From an uncultured Bryobacteraceae bacterium (GTDB taxonomy: Bacteria; Acidobacteriota; Terriglobia; Bryobacterales; Bryobacteraceae), in assembly GCA_937921835.1 (NCBI GenBank), contig CAKZVG010000142.1:1-8379 (forward strand): DNA of 8,379 bases, written 5' to 3'. Below the pieces are notes generated by a model. It ran no database searches and was not told where the DNA came from. It saw only the letters and a program-made list of their open reading frames with translations. This document shows, piece by piece, positions 7,984 to 8,379 of the stretch; positions within the stretch are counted from its first letter, which is position 1, and each line of letters opens with the position of its first letter. Both the position numbers and the translations under genes were made by a program.

Positions 7984-8151
7984 CCTAAAAACGGATTCCG
8001 CTATCAAGCCTCGCGGGCCAAGTCTGCCCGCTGAACTCGATCCCGGCACTGCTACCGGGAAAAACGGAGATCCTGCCCGGGGCCAGCGATCCCGCGTTCT
8101 CCACGCGCATCCGCATACCCGCAGGCATGGTGGCAGATTCCGGTTTTTAGG
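7984..8151. repeat. 168-bp segment bounded by near-perfect inverted repeats (MITE-like candidate)
   Basis: The left end CCTAAAAACGGATTC (7984-7998) and the reverse complement of the right end, CCTAAAAACCGGAATC (8136-8151), match at 14 of 15 positions if one base gap is allowed. Both are AT-rich against a GC-rich background. Inside lie two further short hairpins: GCGGGC/GCCCGC at 8013-8031 and TCCCGG/CCGGGA at 8041-8060. No clear target-site duplication is visible; only ATC is shared by the two flanks. It could be a miniature inverted-repeat element or a chance pair. Confidence 0.4.
7985..8128 (-). CDS. Possible 47-residue ORF or gene fragment inside the inverted-repeat segment
   Basis: A minus-strand frame with ATG at 8128 and TAG in the left inverted repeat. 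It is closed upstream by an in-frame stop in the right inverted repeat, so it fits exactly between the repeats. The translation begins MPAGMRMRVENAGSLAPG and includes ISVFPGSSAGIEFSGQTW. It reads like the beta-rich tail of a larger protein, not like a random GC-rich frame. I do not recognise the family, there is no clear ribosome binding site, and other frames across this stretch are also open. Weakly supported. Confidence 0.15.
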   Translation of the reverse strand: MPAGMRMRVENAGSLAPGRISVFPGSSAGIEFSGQTWPARLDSGIRF

Positions 8152-8177
8152 ATCAGCTTGCATTGGCCAAGTTCCGC

Positions 8178-8208
8178 TTGGAAATCCTTGACGCGATTGT
8201 GCTATAGT
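8178..8208 (+). promoter_or_regulatory. Likely promoter of tRNA-Ala
   Basis: An extended -10 TGC-TATAGT (8200-8208) lies 16 bases before the mature tRNA 5' end. A -35-like TTGGAA (8178-8183) stands 19 bp upstream of it, slightly long. TTGACG at 8189 is closer to consensus but only 9 bp from the -10. The predicted start near 8215 would give a leader of about ten bases, typical of a tRNA transcript. Confidence 0.5.
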
Positions 8209-8224
8209 TCAAAAGAAGCCTCGT

Positions 8225-8300
8225 GGGCCTGTGGCGCAGTTGGGAGCGCGCTTCCATGGCATGGAAGAGGTCGTGGGTTCGAATCCCACCAGGTCCACCA
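8225..8300 (+). tRNA. tRNA-Ala (anticodon GGC)
   Basis: A complete 76-base cloverleaf with encoded CCA. The acceptor stem GGGCCTG pairs with CAGGTCC and includes the G3:U70 wobble pair that identifies alanine tRNAs. D arm GCGC-AGTTGGGA-GCGC; anticodon stem CTTCC/GGAAG with loop ATGGCAT and anticodon GGC at 8258-8260, reading GCC; variable loop AGGTC; T arm GTGGG-TTCGAAT-CCCAC. Discriminator A and CCA close the gene at 8300. It is intact and looks functional. Its 3' part is a classic target for tyrosine integrases, and accessory-looking DNA lies upstream, with repeats just downstream. Confidence 0.97.
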
Positions 8301-8346
8301 AACCTTTCAAACACTTACGGATACCCCACCAGCCATCACCCACGCG

Positions 8347-8366
8347 TGGAGTCCATTTGGAGTCCA
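8347..8366. repeat. Tandem pair of TGGAGTCCA 9-mers
   Basis: Two exact copies (8347-8355 and 8358-8366) separated by TT. Each copy is itself an odd palindrome (TGGA-G-TCCA). They lie 47 bases after the tRNA and six bases before an ATG at 8372. Possible protein binding sites for an integrase, excisionase or regulator of the gene starting there; function not shown. Confidence 0.5.
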
Positions 8367-8371
8367 AAACC

Positions 8372-8379
8372 ATGGGCAC
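8372..8379 (+). CDS. Possible start of a gene running off the right edge (M-G-T...)
   Basis: ATG-GGC-AC are the last eight bases of the window and would encode Met-Gly-Thr. Many tyrosine integrases next to tRNA genes start with MGT, and repeats precede the ATG, so an integrase is a guess worth making. There is no clear Shine-Dalgarno sequence, and eight bases cannot establish a gene. Confidence 0.15.

Noticed and set aside
8041..8060. Hairpin TCCCGG/CCGGGA as a terminator.
   Set aside because: On the plus strand it is followed by A residues, not T, and on the minus strand the T-run comes before the hairpin, so neither direction fits an intrinsic terminator.
8041..8148. A plus-strand cupin fragment (ILPGASDPAFSTRIRIPAGM).
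   Set aside because: It vaguely resembles the start of cupin domains, but lacks the metal-binding His motif and is too short to support the family.

Overview
The window looks like high-GC chromosomal DNA from an acidobacterium, probably of the Bryobacterales/Solibacter type. This is inferred from a large Oar-like TonB-dependent receptor with an N-terminal carboxypeptidase-regulatory domain, a Pseudomonas stutzeri-type L-rhamnose isomerase, and the remains of a protein family I recall as frequent in Acidobacteria. No 16S rRNA or other taxonomic marker is present, so this placement is not firm.

Layout. All intact protein genes lie on the minus strand, so they read from high to low coordinates. 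First comes an L-rhamnose isomerase (6218-5031), then after 183 bp a TonB-dependent receptor (4847-1617). After a 545-bp gap follow an ABC transporter ATPase (1071-325) and an ABC-2 type permease (346 to beyond the left edge). The last two overlap by 22 bp and are clearly one operon. The isomerase and receptor are codirectional neighbours. A role in taking up and using a rhamnose-containing glycan is attractive but is inference only.

The right-hand 2 kb (6219-8224) holds no intact recognisable gene. It is a graveyard of mobile or repeated DNA: a C-terminal scrap of an IS110-family transposase on the minus strand (about 6646-6437); a short 9+9 bp palindrome (6633-6652); and a heavily decayed plus-strand copy (about 6705-7788) of a widespread uncharacterised protein, with stops, frameshifts and internal deletions. 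It also holds a roughly 170-bp segment bounded by near-perfect inverted repeats (7984-8151).

This zone ends at an intact tRNA-Ala(GGC) gene with encoded CCA and its own likely promoter (8225-8300). Just past it are two copies of the 9-mer TGGAGTCCA and an ATG-GGC-AC at the extreme edge (M-G-T...), which could begin an integrase gene, though eight bases cannot show this. Together these suggest a tRNA-anchored integration and decay hotspot beside a conserved metabolic block. I see no convincing new intact system within the window.
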